From positions 196,884 through 260,883 of the forward strand of contig SVRW01000001.1 in the NCBI GenBank assembly GCA_015064625.1: 64,000 nt of DNA. Direction: 5' to 3'. Position 1 is the stretch's first letter, and every line of letters begins with the position of its first letter. The DNA is from Oscillospiraceae bacterium. Lineage in GTDB: Bacteria > Bacillota > Clostridia > Oscillospirales > CAG-382. The position numbers and the translations under genes were made by a program. This document shows, one piece after another, positions 1-9,047 of this stretch. Below the pieces are notes generated by a model. That model had not been told where the DNA came from and did no database searches. It worked only from the letters and a program-made list of their open reading frames with translations.

Positions 1-2
1 AA

Positions 3-515
3 GCAAAGGAAGCTTTTGAAAATGATCCCGAAGCCGTCAAAGCGTGGGGCATCCTTGTAAATCTTATTTTCGTTATAATTTCATTGAGTATTCTTTTATC
101 GTATATAGTTGCGGAATTCATCATTCCACTTATACTCGGTAACGGACAGACAATTGGCAAAAAGATATTTGGTCTTGGCGTAATGAGATCTCATCATGTA
201 AAAATAACTTCAACTCAATTGTTCATAAGAGCCATTTTAGGAAAATGCACTATGGAAACCATGTTTCCTGTTTATCTGTTTATAATGATTTTCATCGGTT
301 CTTTGGGAATAGTTGGTCTCGCAGTTCTTGTTTTATTTTTATTACTTCAAATTTGTCTTATTATTTTTACAAAAAATAATTGTGTTGTTCACGATGTGCT
401 TTCAGACACTGTTGTTGTTGATATTACAAGTCAAATGATTTTTGAAACCGATGAAGCCTTACTGGAATATCAGAAGAAAATTCATGCAGAGTCCGTTCAA
501 AAGTCTTCATATTGA
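3..515 (+). CDS. RDD family membrane protein (5' end outside the window)
   Basis: The reading frame is open from the first bases, so the N-terminus lies upstream; about 170 residues are visible. It shows hydrophobic segments, a stretch reading NGQTIGKKIFGLGVM that matches the G-x-T-x-GK-x-x-x-G-L signature of the RDD family, and a closing segment (VHDVLSDTVVVD) typical of the end of RDD domains. RDD proteins are small multi-pass membrane proteins, some linked to ion transport, mostly without defined function. An internal TTG at 84 can look like a start, but coding sequence continues upstream of it. The next gene begins 141 bases later, so it is probably not in the same operon as the transporter. 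Confidence 0.75.
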   Translation, partial: AKEAFENDPEAVKAWGILVNLIFVIISLSILLSYIVAEFIIPLILGNGQTIGKKIFGLGVMRSHHVKITSTQLFIRAILGKCTMETMFPVYLFIMIFIGSLGIVGLAVLVLFLLLQICLIIFTKNNCVVHDVLSDTVVVDITSQMIFETDEALLEYQKKIHAESVQKSSY

Positions 516-656
516 AAGAGTTTTAATATTTTTTCATGAAGTTTCATTTATATTTATATATCTTAATGCGTAATACGTTTGATGCCCGATACTAAAAATG
601 TTATTTTATTTGAAAAAATAAAAAATAAAAAAATATAAAGGCAGGATACTTCAATT

Positions 657-1790
657 ATGAAAGTTGTATTGCAAAACTTAACAAAAGCCTTCCCGAATCG
701 CAACAAAAAGATAAAGGAAGATTTCATCGCAGTTAATGATTTTACATTTACTGTACCTGACGGAAAGCTTATCGGATTACTTGGTCCTTCTGGATGCGGA
801 AAAAGTACTACTCTTTACATGATAAGCGGGTTACAAAAACCAACAGCCGGAAAAATCTACTTTGGAGATGATGACGTTACCGAGCTTTCAACAGAAAACA
901 GAGGAATCGGGCTGGTTTTCCAGAATTACGCGCTTTATCCACACATGACCGTAAAGCAGAACATTCTCTTCCCTTTGCAAAACCTTAAAGGTGCAGACAA
1001 ACTTTCCAAGCAAGAGATGCTTGAAAGAGCAACTGAAGTGGCAAAGCTTGTTCAGATTGAAGAGCTTATGGACAGAAAACCAAGCGAAATGTCGGGTGGT
1101 CAGCAACAGCGTGTAGCAATAGCAAGAGCTCTTGTTAAAATGCCTCGCGTTCTTCTTCTTGATGAACCTCTTTCAAACCTCGACGCAAGACTTCGTTTAC
1201 AAACTCGTGAAGAAATAAGAAGAATTCAAAGAGAAACAGGTATTACAACCATCTTCGTAACTCATGACCAGGAAGAAGCTATGAGTATCTCCGATATGAT
1301 CGTAGTTATGAAGCAAGGCGTTATTCAGCAAACAGGAAAACCTCAGAACGTTTATGATGACCCAACAAACCTTTTTGTTGCAAAATTCCTTGGAACTCCT
1401 CCTATTAACGTTTTCGAAGGAAAAGTATCAGGTGGTAAGCTTTATCTTGGCGATGACTGCGTACTTGACGTTGGCGGAGTTGATGATAAGGATGTTTGGG
1501 TAGGTATCCGTCCTGAAGGATTTATTGTTTCCAACAATGGACCTCTCGTTTGCAATTTGAGTAGTGTTGAAGTTATGGGTAGAGACTCAAGCATTGTTTC
1601 AACTCATTCTGCTTCCGCAAATCCCGTTATCCGTTCTATCGTTGATTCTGATCTTTCCGTTTCCTCTTCGGATAAAACAGTTAGATACGCGCTTAAACCT
1701 CACAAGGTATTTATTTTTAACAAGGAAACCGAAGAAAGAATCTATTTTACGAATCCTGCTCTTACTAATAAAACGAAAACAGGAGAATAA
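657..1790 (+). CDS. ABC transporter ATP-binding protein, CUT1 (MsmK/UgpC/MalK) type
   Basis: This is the cytoplasmic ATPase that powers a CUT1 importer. Walker A (GPSGCGKS) lies at residues 43-50, the Q-loop glutamine at 88, the signature MSGGQQQ at about 144-150, Walker B LLLDEP at 165-170 and the switch histidine at 202. About 130 C-terminal residues form the TOBE/regulatory region found in MalK, UgpC and MsmX proteins; the total of 377 aa is normal. The ATG at 657 follows an A-rich leader with AAGGCAGG. The first permease gene begins 3 bases after the stop codon, so the genes are cotranscribed. The family is known for sugars, oligosaccharides and glycerol phosphate; the substrate here cannot be read from the ATPase. 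Confidence 0.95.
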   Translation: MKVVLQNLTKAFPNRNKKIKEDFIAVNDFTFTVPDGKLIGLLGPSGCGKSTTLYMISGLQKPTAGKIYFGDDDVTELSTENRGIGLVFQNYALYPHMTVKQNILFPLQNLKGADKLSKQEMLERATEVAKLVQIEELMDRKPSEMSGGQQQRVAIARALVKMPRVLLLDEPLSNLDARLRLQTREEIRRIQRETGITTIFVTHDQEEAMSISDMIVVMKQGVIQQTGKPQNVYDDPTNLFVAKFLGTPPINVFEGKVSGGKLYLGDDCVLDVGGVDDKDVWVGIRPEGFIVSNNGPLVCNLSSVEVMGRDSSIVSTHSASANPVIRSIVDSDLSVSSSDKTVRYALKPHKVFIFNKETEERIYFTNPALTNKTKTGE

Positions 1791-1793
1791 GAT

Positions 1794-2723
1794 ATGGTAG
1801 CAAGTAAACATCAATGGAAAGCCTGGCTATACCTTTCTCCTGCAATTGTATTGCTTCTTATCTTTACCGTATGGCCTATAATAAACACAGTAAGAATAGC
1901 CTTTCTTGAAGGATACAATGGAATGATGGTGGTAGGTGGAACTAAGTTTGAGCTTGGTCTTGGGAACTTCAAGACCGTTATGGAAACTGGCGACCTTGGG
2001 AAATATCTCAAAAATACAATTCTCCTTTGCGTCCTCACCGTTCCCCTTTCAACAATCATTGCTCTTCTTATTGCAGTTTGTCTCAATTCAATCAAACCCT
2101 TTCAGAGAATACTTCAAACTATTTATTTTCTTCCTTACGTTACAAACTCCATTGCTATCGGAATGGTTTTCGCCGCTATGTTCAATACTATCGGAGGCGT
2201 TAACTTCAAGGACTCTTGGGGTATAATAAATAACGTTATCCAATTCTTCGGCGGAGAACCTATTATATGGATAAACCAAGGCTCAACCTACGCAGCAAAT
2301 CTTGCCGTTATGGTTATCTACATAGTGTGGAATGCACTTCCTTTTAAAATACTTATTCTTCTCGGCGGACTTCAGAGCATCAATAAGCAGTATTACGAAG
2401 CTGCGAGAGTTGACAGCGCACCAAGAAGAAGAGTATTCTGGAAAATAACAGTTCCTCTTCTTTCCCCAATGCTCGCCTACGTTATTATAACTGGATTTAT
2501 TGGCGGATTCAAGGAATACACCAGCATCGTTGGTATATTCGGAGAAAAAATGGGACCTGCAGACGATCCGGGCAGACTTAACACCATGGTTGGTTATATT
2601 TACGAATCACTGGAAAACGGTATGCAGGGACAAGCAAGCGCTGCCGCTCTTATACTGTTCGGAATCATTCTTGTCGTTACCTTGATCAATCTCCAGGTAA
2701 GCAAGAAGAAAGTACATTATTAA
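1794..2723 (+). CDS. ABC transporter permease, MalF/UgpA type
   Basis: A 309-aa inner-membrane permease of the binding-protein-dependent family with six predicted hydrophobic segments. Near residues 203-222 it has the EAA loop that docks on the ATPase, in the form YYEAARVDSAPRRRVFWKI followed by a TVPLL segment. Start and stop are tightly spaced within the transporter operon: 3 bases from the ATPase gene and 15 from the next permease. It forms a heterodimeric channel with the product of the following gene. It lacks the long periplasmic P2 loop of E. coli MalF, as is usual for Firmicute homologues. Substrate unknown. Confidence 0.94.
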   Translation: MVASKHQWKAWLYLSPAIVLLLIFTVWPIINTVRIAFLEGYNGMMVVGGTKFELGLGNFKTVMETGDLGKYLKNTILLCVLTVPLSTIIALLIAVCLNSIKPFQRILQTIYFLPYVTNSIAIGMVFAAMFNTIGGVNFKDSWGIINNVIQFFGGEPIIWINQGSTYAANLAVMVIYIVWNALPFKILILLGGLQSINKQYYEAARVDSAPRRRVFWKITVPLLSPMLAYVIITGFIGGFKEYTSIVGIFGEKMGPADDPGRLNTMVGYIYESLENGMQGQASAAALILFGIILVVTLINLQVSKKKVHY

Positions 2724-2738
2724 GGAGGTGCCAACATA

Positions 2739-3653
2739 ATGAATAACGTACCTTCAAACGTTCAAAAAAAAGGTCTCAAGGCGATGAATGAAAAAGATGT
2801 TAAAAAGGAGACAGAAAAAAGTAAAATAACAAAATTTCTTGTTCAGACTGTTATTTATCTTTTCCTTTTCATCATTGCTATTATCGTTATTTTCCCATTC
2901 TATTACATGATAATTTCGTCACTTAAGGATTTGGCAGAATATAAAAGAAGTGTTCCCACCCTTTGGCCTGAAACGATTCATTTCAGTAACTATTCCAAGG
3001 CATTTGAAACCGCAAACCTTGGAGTTCTCTTCAAAAACACTCTTTACGTTGGTGTTGTTTCAACTGTACTCTCATTGGTTATCACAGTTATTTCCGCCTT
3101 CGCATTCGCAAGATTGGAGTTCAAAGGCAAAAATGTTCTTTTTGCAGGCTTGCTTGCAACTATGATGATTCCAGGTGAGCTTTTCACCATCACGAACTAC
3201 ATCACCGTAACCAAATTAGACTGGCTTGAAACGTACAAGGTTCTCATCATACCCTTCCTTGTAAGCGTTTTCTATATCTACCTTCTCAAGCAAAACTTCA
3301 TGCAGATTCCCAACGAACTTTACCTTGCGGCTAAAGTGGATGGTACGTCTGACTTGAAATATCTTTGGAAAGTTATGATTCCTCTTGCACTCCCCACCCT
3401 CATCTCCATTACCATTCTTAAAATGATGGGTGCATGGAACTCATACGTATGGCCTCGCCTTGTTGCAAACGACGAAGCCCACAGAATGATTACAAACGGA
3501 TTAAGAAACGCCTTCACAGCCACAGACGGACAAACGGATTATCCTGTTCAGATGGCTGCCGTTGCAATCGTATCAGCTCCCCTTTTCCTTGTATTTATCT
3601 TCCTTAGAAAATACATTATGAAGGGCGTAAGCAGAAGCGGTATCAAAGGGTAA
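2739..3653 (+). CDS. ABC transporter permease, MalG/UgpE type
   Basis: Second permease of the importer, 304 aa. A strong Shine-Dalgarno (AAGGAGGTG) sits ahead of the ATG at 2739; an internal ATG at residue 16 is possible but has no comparable site. The first 30 residues are hydrophilic and lysine-rich, followed by six hydrophobic segments and an EAA-like loop (LYLAAKVDGTSDLKYLWKVM) near residue 200. The C-terminus (KGVSRSGIKG) is the typical MalG-type end. With the preceding permease it makes the transmembrane pore; the binding lipoprotein follows after 56 bases. Confidence 0.94.
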   Translation: MNNVPSNVQKKGLKAMNEKDVKKETEKSKITKFLVQTVIYLFLFIIAIIVIFPFYYMIISSLKDLAEYKRSVPTLWPETIHFSNYSKAFETANLGVLFKNTLYVGVVSTVLSLVITVISAFAFARLEFKGKNVLFAGLLATMMIPGELFTITNYITVTKLDWLETYKVLIIPFLVSVFYIYLLKQNFMQIPNELYLAAKVDGTSDLKYLWKVMIPLALPTLISITILKMMGAWNSYVWPRLVANDEAHRMITNGLRNAFTATDGQTDYPVQMAAVAIVSAPLFLVFIFLRKYIMKGVSRSGIKG

Positions 3654-3709
3654 GAAAATTACCTTTATATACAATAATAATTTCAGTTTTTTTCAGAAAG
3701 GACGAGACT

Positions 3710-5128
3710 ATGAAAAAACATTTATCCTTACTCCTTGCATTTTTAATGCTTGTTTCGATGTTCGCTCTCACATCATGTGGCGAAAACTCATCTACTACAA
3801 CTGCTGATTTCGTTGTTCCCGAAAACGGTTATGACGGAAGCGAAGTTACAATCACATTCTATCACACAATGGGACAAAATCTCCGCGATGTTCTCGATAT
3901 TTATATCAAAGAATTTAACGAGCTTTATCCCAAAATTAAAATCGTTCACGAACAAGTAGGCGGTTATGATGACGTTCGCAGCCAGATAAGCACACAGATC
4001 AACGTTGGCAAACAGCCTAATATTGCTTATTGTTATCCTGACCACGTTGCTCTTTATAACCTTGCAAAAGCTGTTGCAACACTTGATGGTCTTATCGATA
4101 GCCAAATCACCGTAACAAGAGCGGATGGCACAACAGAAATTCTCGGTCTTACCGCTGAACAGAAAGCAGATTTCATTGAAGGCTATTACAAAGAAGGTGC
4201 AGCTTTTGGTGACGGCTTAATGTATAGCATGCCTTTGTCCAAATCCACAGAAGTACTTTACTACAACAAGACTTTCTTCGAAGCTAACAATCTCAGCGTT
4301 CCAAAGACATGGGACGAAATGGAAGCTCTCTGTGCAAAGATTCTTGAAATTGATCCAAAATCAATTCCTCTCGGATATGATAGTGAAGCAAACTGGTTTA
4401 TAACTATGTGCGAACAGTACGGATCACCTTATACAAGCGCAACAGGCGAAAAATATTTGTTCAACAATGACAAAAATATTGAATTCGTTACAAGATTCAG
4501 AGATTGGTATCAAAAAGGATATGTTACAACACAAACTCTTTACGGTGCTTACACTTCAGGATTGTTTACCGAAACAGTTAATTCCAGATGCTATATGTGC
4601 ATTGGTTCTTCCGCAGGTGCTGCACACCAGATTCCTAAAAAGGACGCTGAAGGAAACTACCCTTTTGAAGTAGGAATTGCTACAGTTCCTCAAATTGATG
4701 CTTCTAACCCCAAGGTAATTTCTCAGGGTCCCAGCCTCTGCATATTTAAAAAGAACAATGCTCAGGAAGTTGTTGCATCATGGCTTTTCGTAAAATTCCT
4801 TACAACAAAAGTTGAATTTCAAGCTGAATTCTCCATGGTTTCTGGTTACGTCCCTGTTATAAAGTCCGTTAGCCAGAACGAGGCATACAAAAAATTCATT
4901 GACACTGCCAACGGTCATGGAAACCTTCCCGCTCTCTCTGCAAAAGTTTGTCTTGAGCAGGAATCTGCATACTACACCTCCCCTGCATTCAACGGTTCTT
5001 CCGTTGCCAGAGATGAAGTTGGCACTCTCCTTACCAAATGTCTCTCGGGTAATGATGGAGGCGATACAGCAGCTTTTATAAAAAAATCATTCGAAGAAGC
5101 CATTAAACAATGCAAAGCAAAAGGCTAA
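3710..5128 (+). CDS. ABC transporter substrate-binding lipoprotein (family 1)
   Basis: A 472-aa surface lipoprotein that delivers substrate to the permeases upstream. The signal peptide ends in lipobox LTSC, with lipidated Cys23. The mature part has the family-1 solute-binding layout: an early VTITFYHTMG strand, a QIN...KQPNIAYCYPDH segment, LYYNKTFFEANNLSVPKTWDEM in the middle, and a late ASWLFVKFLTT helix. These patterns resemble UgpB/MalE-like proteins. The start ATG follows GAAAGGACG. The gene is next to two nuclease-associated lipoproteins, so a substrate from nucleic-acid breakdown is conceivable. That is inference: CUT1 systems usually carry sugars or glycerol phosphate esters. Confidence 0.92.
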   Translation: MKKHLSLLLAFLMLVSMFALTSCGENSSTTTADFVVPENGYDGSEVTITFYHTMGQNLRDVLDIYIKEFNELYPKIKIVHEQVGGYDDVRSQISTQINVGKQPNIAYCYPDHVALYNLAKAVATLDGLIDSQITVTRADGTTEILGLTAEQKADFIEGYYKEGAAFGDGLMYSMPLSKSTEVLYYNKTFFEANNLSVPKTWDEMEALCAKILEIDPKSIPLGYDSEANWFITMCEQYGSPYTSATGEKYLFNNDKNIEFVTRFRDWYQKGYVTTQTLYGAYTSGLFTETVNSRCYMCIGSSAGAAHQIPKKDAEGNYPFEVGIATVPQIDASNPKVISQGPSLCIFKKNNAQEVVASWLFVKFLTTKVEFQAEFSMVSGYVPVIKSVSQNEAYKKFIDTANGHGNLPALSAKVCLEQESAYYTSPAFNGSSVARDEVGTLLTKCLSGNDGGDTAAFIKKSFEEAIKQCKAKG

Positions 5129-5175
5129 TGTTTCAAAATTTTATACAAAACTATAATATAATAAAAGACAGAGTT

Positions 5176-6516
5176 ATGAAAAACAAAACTAAACTGATTT
5201 CATTATTACTGATTTTATGTTTGATGACTGCTATCCTCCTCACTTCCTGTGATGGGGAGGATGCCAGCACTATATCCTCAGAGCTATCAAACATTGATTA
5301 CGCACAGTCTGTAAAGCTTGATCTCAATTCAAAGGAAACTTTAAAATTCGAAGCGAAAGTCAAGCTTTTTGTAGACGGTGACACAACTCACTTTTACGTT
5401 GACAAAAGAATTCTTGAATCGGGAGTTCTGAAGGCAAGATATATTGCTATCAACACTCCAGAGTCTACAGGAAAAATTGAAGAATACGGCAAAGCCGCAT
5501 CAAACTACACCAAAGAAGCTCTTTCAAAGGCAACTTCCATATACCTTGAATCCGATGATGGCAAGCTCAACGCTGACTCAACGGGGGACAGATATTTGGT
5601 TTGGGTATGGTACAAAACCGCTGAAAATGAAGAATACAGAAATCTTAATATTGAAATTCTTCAGAACGGTTTGGCAATCGCTTCTTCTTCTGCCAACAAC
5701 AAATATGGAACAGTATGTGTTGACGCCATTAACCAAGCTAAAGCAAATAAGCTGAACGTCCATTCTGGAGTAAAAGATCCGGACTTCTATTACGGCGAAG
5801 CAGTTGAACTTACGCTTAAAGAATTAAGATGCAACATTGAAGATTATAATGGTGTTAAAGTTGCTTTCACTGGTATAATCACCAAAAACGAAAGCAGCAG
5901 CGTTTATATGGAAGCATATGATGCTGAGACCGATATGTATTACGGTATTTCCGTATACTACGGATACAATCTGTCGGGTGACGGACTTGAAATTATGTCC
6001 GTTGGAAACGAATCAAGAATTGTAGGCACTGTTACTTACTACGAAGCAGGCGGAACTTATCAGGTTTCAGGTGTTTCATACAGAATGATGAATCCCAAAG
6101 ACCCCAACAACATTCAGAAAATCAGCTCTGATAACAAACCTGCATACGTTCCTACAACAGCAGAAAAATTCACAAACGGAAAAGTTGAAATAACAACAGA
6201 TGATGAGAAAAAGTCCTTTGACTATGCAGGACTTGCTTTGAACACTTCCATTTCCATGGAAAACCTTAAAGTTAAAAGCATTTACACAACAACGTCAGAG
6301 GAAAGCTCTTCAAAAGGTGCAATGACACTTACCTGCGAATGCGATGGAATTGAAGTTGACGTCAGAACAACTGTTCTTACCGATGATGACGGCAAGATCA
6401 TTACTGCAGAAGCATACGAAGGCAAAACAATTAACGTTAAAGGAATTGTTGATTATTTTAGCGGTTCTTACCAGATCAAAGTTTTATCTGCAAAGGATAT
6501 AACTATACTCAACTAA
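5176..6516 (+). CDS. Surface lipoprotein with a thermonuclease (SNase-like) domain and OB-fold-like repeats
   Basis: The start is taken at ATG 5176 because it gives a clean lipoprotein signal peptide with lipobox LTSC (Cys25); an upstream in-frame start at 5110 would overlap the previous gene and bury the signal. Residues about 58-200 match staphylococcal nuclease: VDGDT (Asp67, Asp69), KARYIAINTPE (Arg88, Thr94, Glu96) and GDRYLVWVW (Arg139). The aspartate that normally precedes Thr-Pro-Glu is Asn93, a change at a calcium-ligand position. Residues about 208-320 and 350-446 look like OB-fold modules. Bacillus YhcR similarly combines OB folds with a thermonuclease domain. Likely role: cleavage of DNA or RNA at the cell surface. 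Confidence 0.82.
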   Translation: MKNKTKLISLLLILCLMTAILLTSCDGEDASTISSELSNIDYAQSVKLDLNSKETLKFEAKVKLFVDGDTTHFYVDKRILESGVLKARYIAINTPESTGKIEEYGKAASNYTKEALSKATSIYLESDDGKLNADSTGDRYLVWVWYKTAENEEYRNLNIEILQNGLAIASSSANNKYGTVCVDAINQAKANKLNVHSGVKDPDFYYGEAVELTLKELRCNIEDYNGVKVAFTGIITKNESSSVYMEAYDAETDMYYGISVYYGYNLSGDGLEIMSVGNESRIVGTVTYYEAGGTYQVSGVSYRMMNPKDPNNIQKISSDNKPAYVPTTAEKFTNGKVEITTDDEKKSFDYAGLALNTSISMENLKVKSIYTTTSEESSSKGAMTLTCECDGIEVDVRTTVLTDDDGKIITAEAYEGKTINVKGIVDYFSGSYQIKVLSAKDITILN

Positions 6517-6535
6517 ACGAAGGAGATTAACTACG

Positions 6536-8842
6536 ATGAAAAAAATACTTTCATTCGTTCTTATGCTTGTTATGGTTTTGACGATGGCAAGCTGTGGCGG
6601 AAATGATTCTTCATCTACGGATGCAAGCAATGGCGCATCCTCATCCAATGACCTTGAAAGCGCAAAAGCATTTTTGAAAAATATGTATCTTGACGCAGCT
6701 ACATCTACTGCAGGAGATTTCACACGTACAAACGTTGTTATGGTTGCAGGCGTTTCCTATAAAATTACCTGGACCGTTGAAGTAGCTGATAACGCAGTTA
6801 CCATTGAAAAAGGCGAAACAGAAGATACAATCAAAATCAACGTTGTAAAGCCCGCTGCTGACATTGCTTACGTTCTCAAAGCTACAATTGCAGCTCCCAA
6901 CGGAAGCACAACAGAGCTTACATACAACTACGTAATTCCAGCATACAAGCATATGACTTTTGCTGAATACATGGCAGCTGAAAAAGGCGCACCTGTTACA
7001 GTTAAAGGTGTCGTTTCTGCTATAGTTGCAAAATCCAAAGGTAACTCCAACAACAGCATTTACGTTCAGGACACAGATGGCGGTTACTATATTTACGGCA
7101 TGGAGAAAGACCCTGTTACCGACCTCAAACTTGAAATTGGTATGACCGTTGAATCTTCTGGTGAAAAAGATATCTACAACGGCACTCACGAAATTAAATC
7201 TGCTACAGTTGAAATTCTTGATTCCAACAAGGCAGAAGTTAAAGCTATCGATCTCACAGAAACATTCAAATCCGCAAAAGACCTGAAGGACAACGCCCTT
7301 GTTGGAATTCAAGGTGCTCTCGTTACAATTAAAGGCGTTGAAATTATAGGAATAAGTGATTCCAATGATTCATACTATATGTTCAAATTGGGCGAGCTTG
7401 AAACATACGTTAGAATTTCTTCATCCTCATGCCCTATTAACTCTGACGAACAGAAAACATTTATTGACACTTACAAAGCAAACCTTTCAAAATCCGCAAC
7501 GGTTACTGGTATTGTAAGCGTTTATAACGGCAACTTCTATCTTATTCCCGCAACTGTTGATGCTTATTCTGAATTTGCAGAAATCAGCCGTTCTGACGCA
7601 GACAAAGTTGCCGCTGAAAAAGAAAACGTTTCTGTTCCAGAAAAATTTGCAGTTGACAAAGAAGTTGAACTTGCCCTCAACGGCAAAACCTTTACAGACG
7701 TTAAAATTGAATGGACATCCGATAACGCAGCTGCCACAATTAAAGACGGCAAACTTATAGTTAAACTCACAGATAAAGAACTTACAGTTAAAATCACAGC
7801 TACTCTCACATGCGGCGAAGCAACAGATAAAGTTGAATTCACAGTAGCTCTCGGTCAGAAAGGAAAAGAAGAAAAGCCTGAAGGAACAGCTTATATGTTT
7901 GCTCTTGCTCAGGTAAAAATCGGCAAAAACCTTTATTTCACAGGCGAAATGAAAGGCAATTTCCTTGCAACTTCTGAAAATGCAAAAGATGCTGTTAAGG
8001 TTTATATTGAAGAAGTTACAGGCGGCGTAAGATTCTACTTCATGAAAGACGGCGAAAGAACATACATTGACGTTCATGAATACACAGCAGGCAAAGCAGG
8101 TGTAAGACTTACAACTGAACCCACTTGCGTATTCACAAAGAACAACGAAATCGGAACTTACATCACAAACGTTGCAGGTGCTGATTACTACCTTGGCACA
8201 TACAGCACGTTCAATACAATAAGCGCATCCAAAACCTCTTACATCACAGGTGAAAATGCATCCAAAATCGGTGTTGAGCAGTTCATTGCAGGTCTCCATA
8301 CATCAGAGCTTCCCAAAATTGAAACAAAACCCGATGACAACACCTCCACAGACCCTGCACCTAAAGACGAACTTAACATTGTTTCCGCTCCCAAAGCAGA
8401 TACTGCGTACAAATTCGTCCTCAATAAAATCTCAGAAGGAACTGTTCTCTATTACACAGGTGAAATGAGTAGTTTCTACCTTGCAACTTCAACAGATAAA
8501 GCTGAAGCTGCTGACGTTTATCTTGAAGCAACAGAAGGCGGATTTTACCTCTACACTAAAAATGGCTCAGCAAAAAACTACATTAACATTGTAGAACGTG
8601 AAGATGCTCCAGGCAAGGTTACAATCAAAGTTAACGAAACTGCTACCACAGTTTACAGATTTGATTCTGAACTTAAAATTTTGATTACTACAATAACATT
8701 TGCTGATGCTTCCAACGGAGATTTCTACCTTGGCACATACGACTCTTATAAAACAATGAGTCCTTCGAAGACTTCCTATATTTCTGGTGACAACGCTTCC
8801 AAAATTGGTGTTTCACAGTTCCCAGCTTATCTTGTAGCATAA
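6536..8842 (+). CDS. Multidomain surface lipoprotein with Ig-like, OB-like and duplicated C-terminal modules
   Basis: A 768-aa lipoprotein (signal peptide ending TMASC, Cys20) starting 19 bases after the nuclease gene, with AAGGAG ahead of it. After a Ser-rich linker come an Ig-like region (about 40-140), an OB-fold-like pair (about 145-350, including GAPVTVKGVVSAIV and SATVTGIVSVYNGNFYL) and a second atypical Ig-like region (about 355-445). Then two copies of a roughly 150-residue module occupy about 455-610 and 625-768. Both copies carry YFTGEM/YYTGEM, FLATS/YLATS, DYYLGTYS/DFYLGTYD and a shared SKTSYI-GxNASKIGV ending. No catalytic motif is recognised. Its position suggests a binding or scaffold role for the surface nuclease machinery; function unknown. 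Confidence 0.8.
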   Translation: MKKILSFVLMLVMVLTMASCGGNDSSSTDASNGASSSNDLESAKAFLKNMYLDAATSTAGDFTRTNVVMVAGVSYKITWTVEVADNAVTIEKGETEDTIKINVVKPAADIAYVLKATIAAPNGSTTELTYNYVIPAYKHMTFAEYMAAEKGAPVTVKGVVSAIVAKSKGNSNNSIYVQDTDGGYYIYGMEKDPVTDLKLEIGMTVESSGEKDIYNGTHEIKSATVEILDSNKAEVKAIDLTETFKSAKDLKDNALVGIQGALVTIKGVEIIGISDSNDSYYMFKLGELETYVRISSSSCPINSDEQKTFIDTYKANLSKSATVTGIVSVYNGNFYLIPATVDAYSEFAEISRSDADKVAAEKENVSVPEKFAVDKEVELALNGKTFTDVKIEWTSDNAAATIKDGKLIVKLTDKELTVKITATLTCGEATDKVEFTVALGQKGKEEKPEGTAYMFALAQVKIGKNLYFTGEMKGNFLATSENAKDAVKVYIEEVTGGVRFYFMKDGERTYIDVHEYTAGKAGVRLTTEPTCVFTKNNEIGTYITNVAGADYYLGTYSTFNTISASKTSYITGENASKIGVEQFIAGLHTSELPKIETKPDDNTSTDPAPKDELNIVSAPKADTAYKFVLNKISEGTVLYYTGEMSSFYLATSTDKAEAADVYLEATEGGFYLYTKNGSAKNYINIVEREDAPGKVTIKVNETATTVYRFDSELKILITTITFADASNGDFYLGTYDSYKTMSPSKTSYISGDNASKIGVSQFPAYLVA

Positions 8843-8906
8843 TTTTTTGATTGTGATACTTCATTGTACCACCACAATACCAAATTGTTGATTCAATTGT
8901 TTAAAG

Positions 8907-8932
8907 GAGCAGGATGTCACTTCATCCTGCTC
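8907..8932 (+). terminator. Hairpin after the 768-aa lipoprotein gene (weak terminator candidate)
   Basis: GAGCAGGATG pairs perfectly with CATCCTGCTC across a 6-base loop, about 65 bases after the stop codon. There is no clear T run behind it, so it may be a transcript-stabilising hairpin rather than an intrinsic terminator. The remaining 115 bases before the nuclease gene contain no promoter I can defend. Confidence 0.45.
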
Positions 8933-9047
8933 TGCTATAAACATCAGAAGAATTTACCAAATTACATTTAAGCGTGGTTTGAACATTTCATTTTTCTGTT
9001 GAAATATCAAACTACTCACCTCTCCCCCTCTTTGAAGGAGTAAAGTT

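Noticed and set aside
5110-5175. Extended N-terminus for the thermonuclease lipoprotein
   Set aside because: It overlaps the binding-protein gene and would place 22 hydrophilic residues before the lipoprotein signal peptide.
6641-8299. Long Cys/Phe-rich minus-strand frames opposite the 768-aa lipoprotein gene
   Set aside because: They mirror the codon bias of the real gene, contain no domain and lack ribosome sites.
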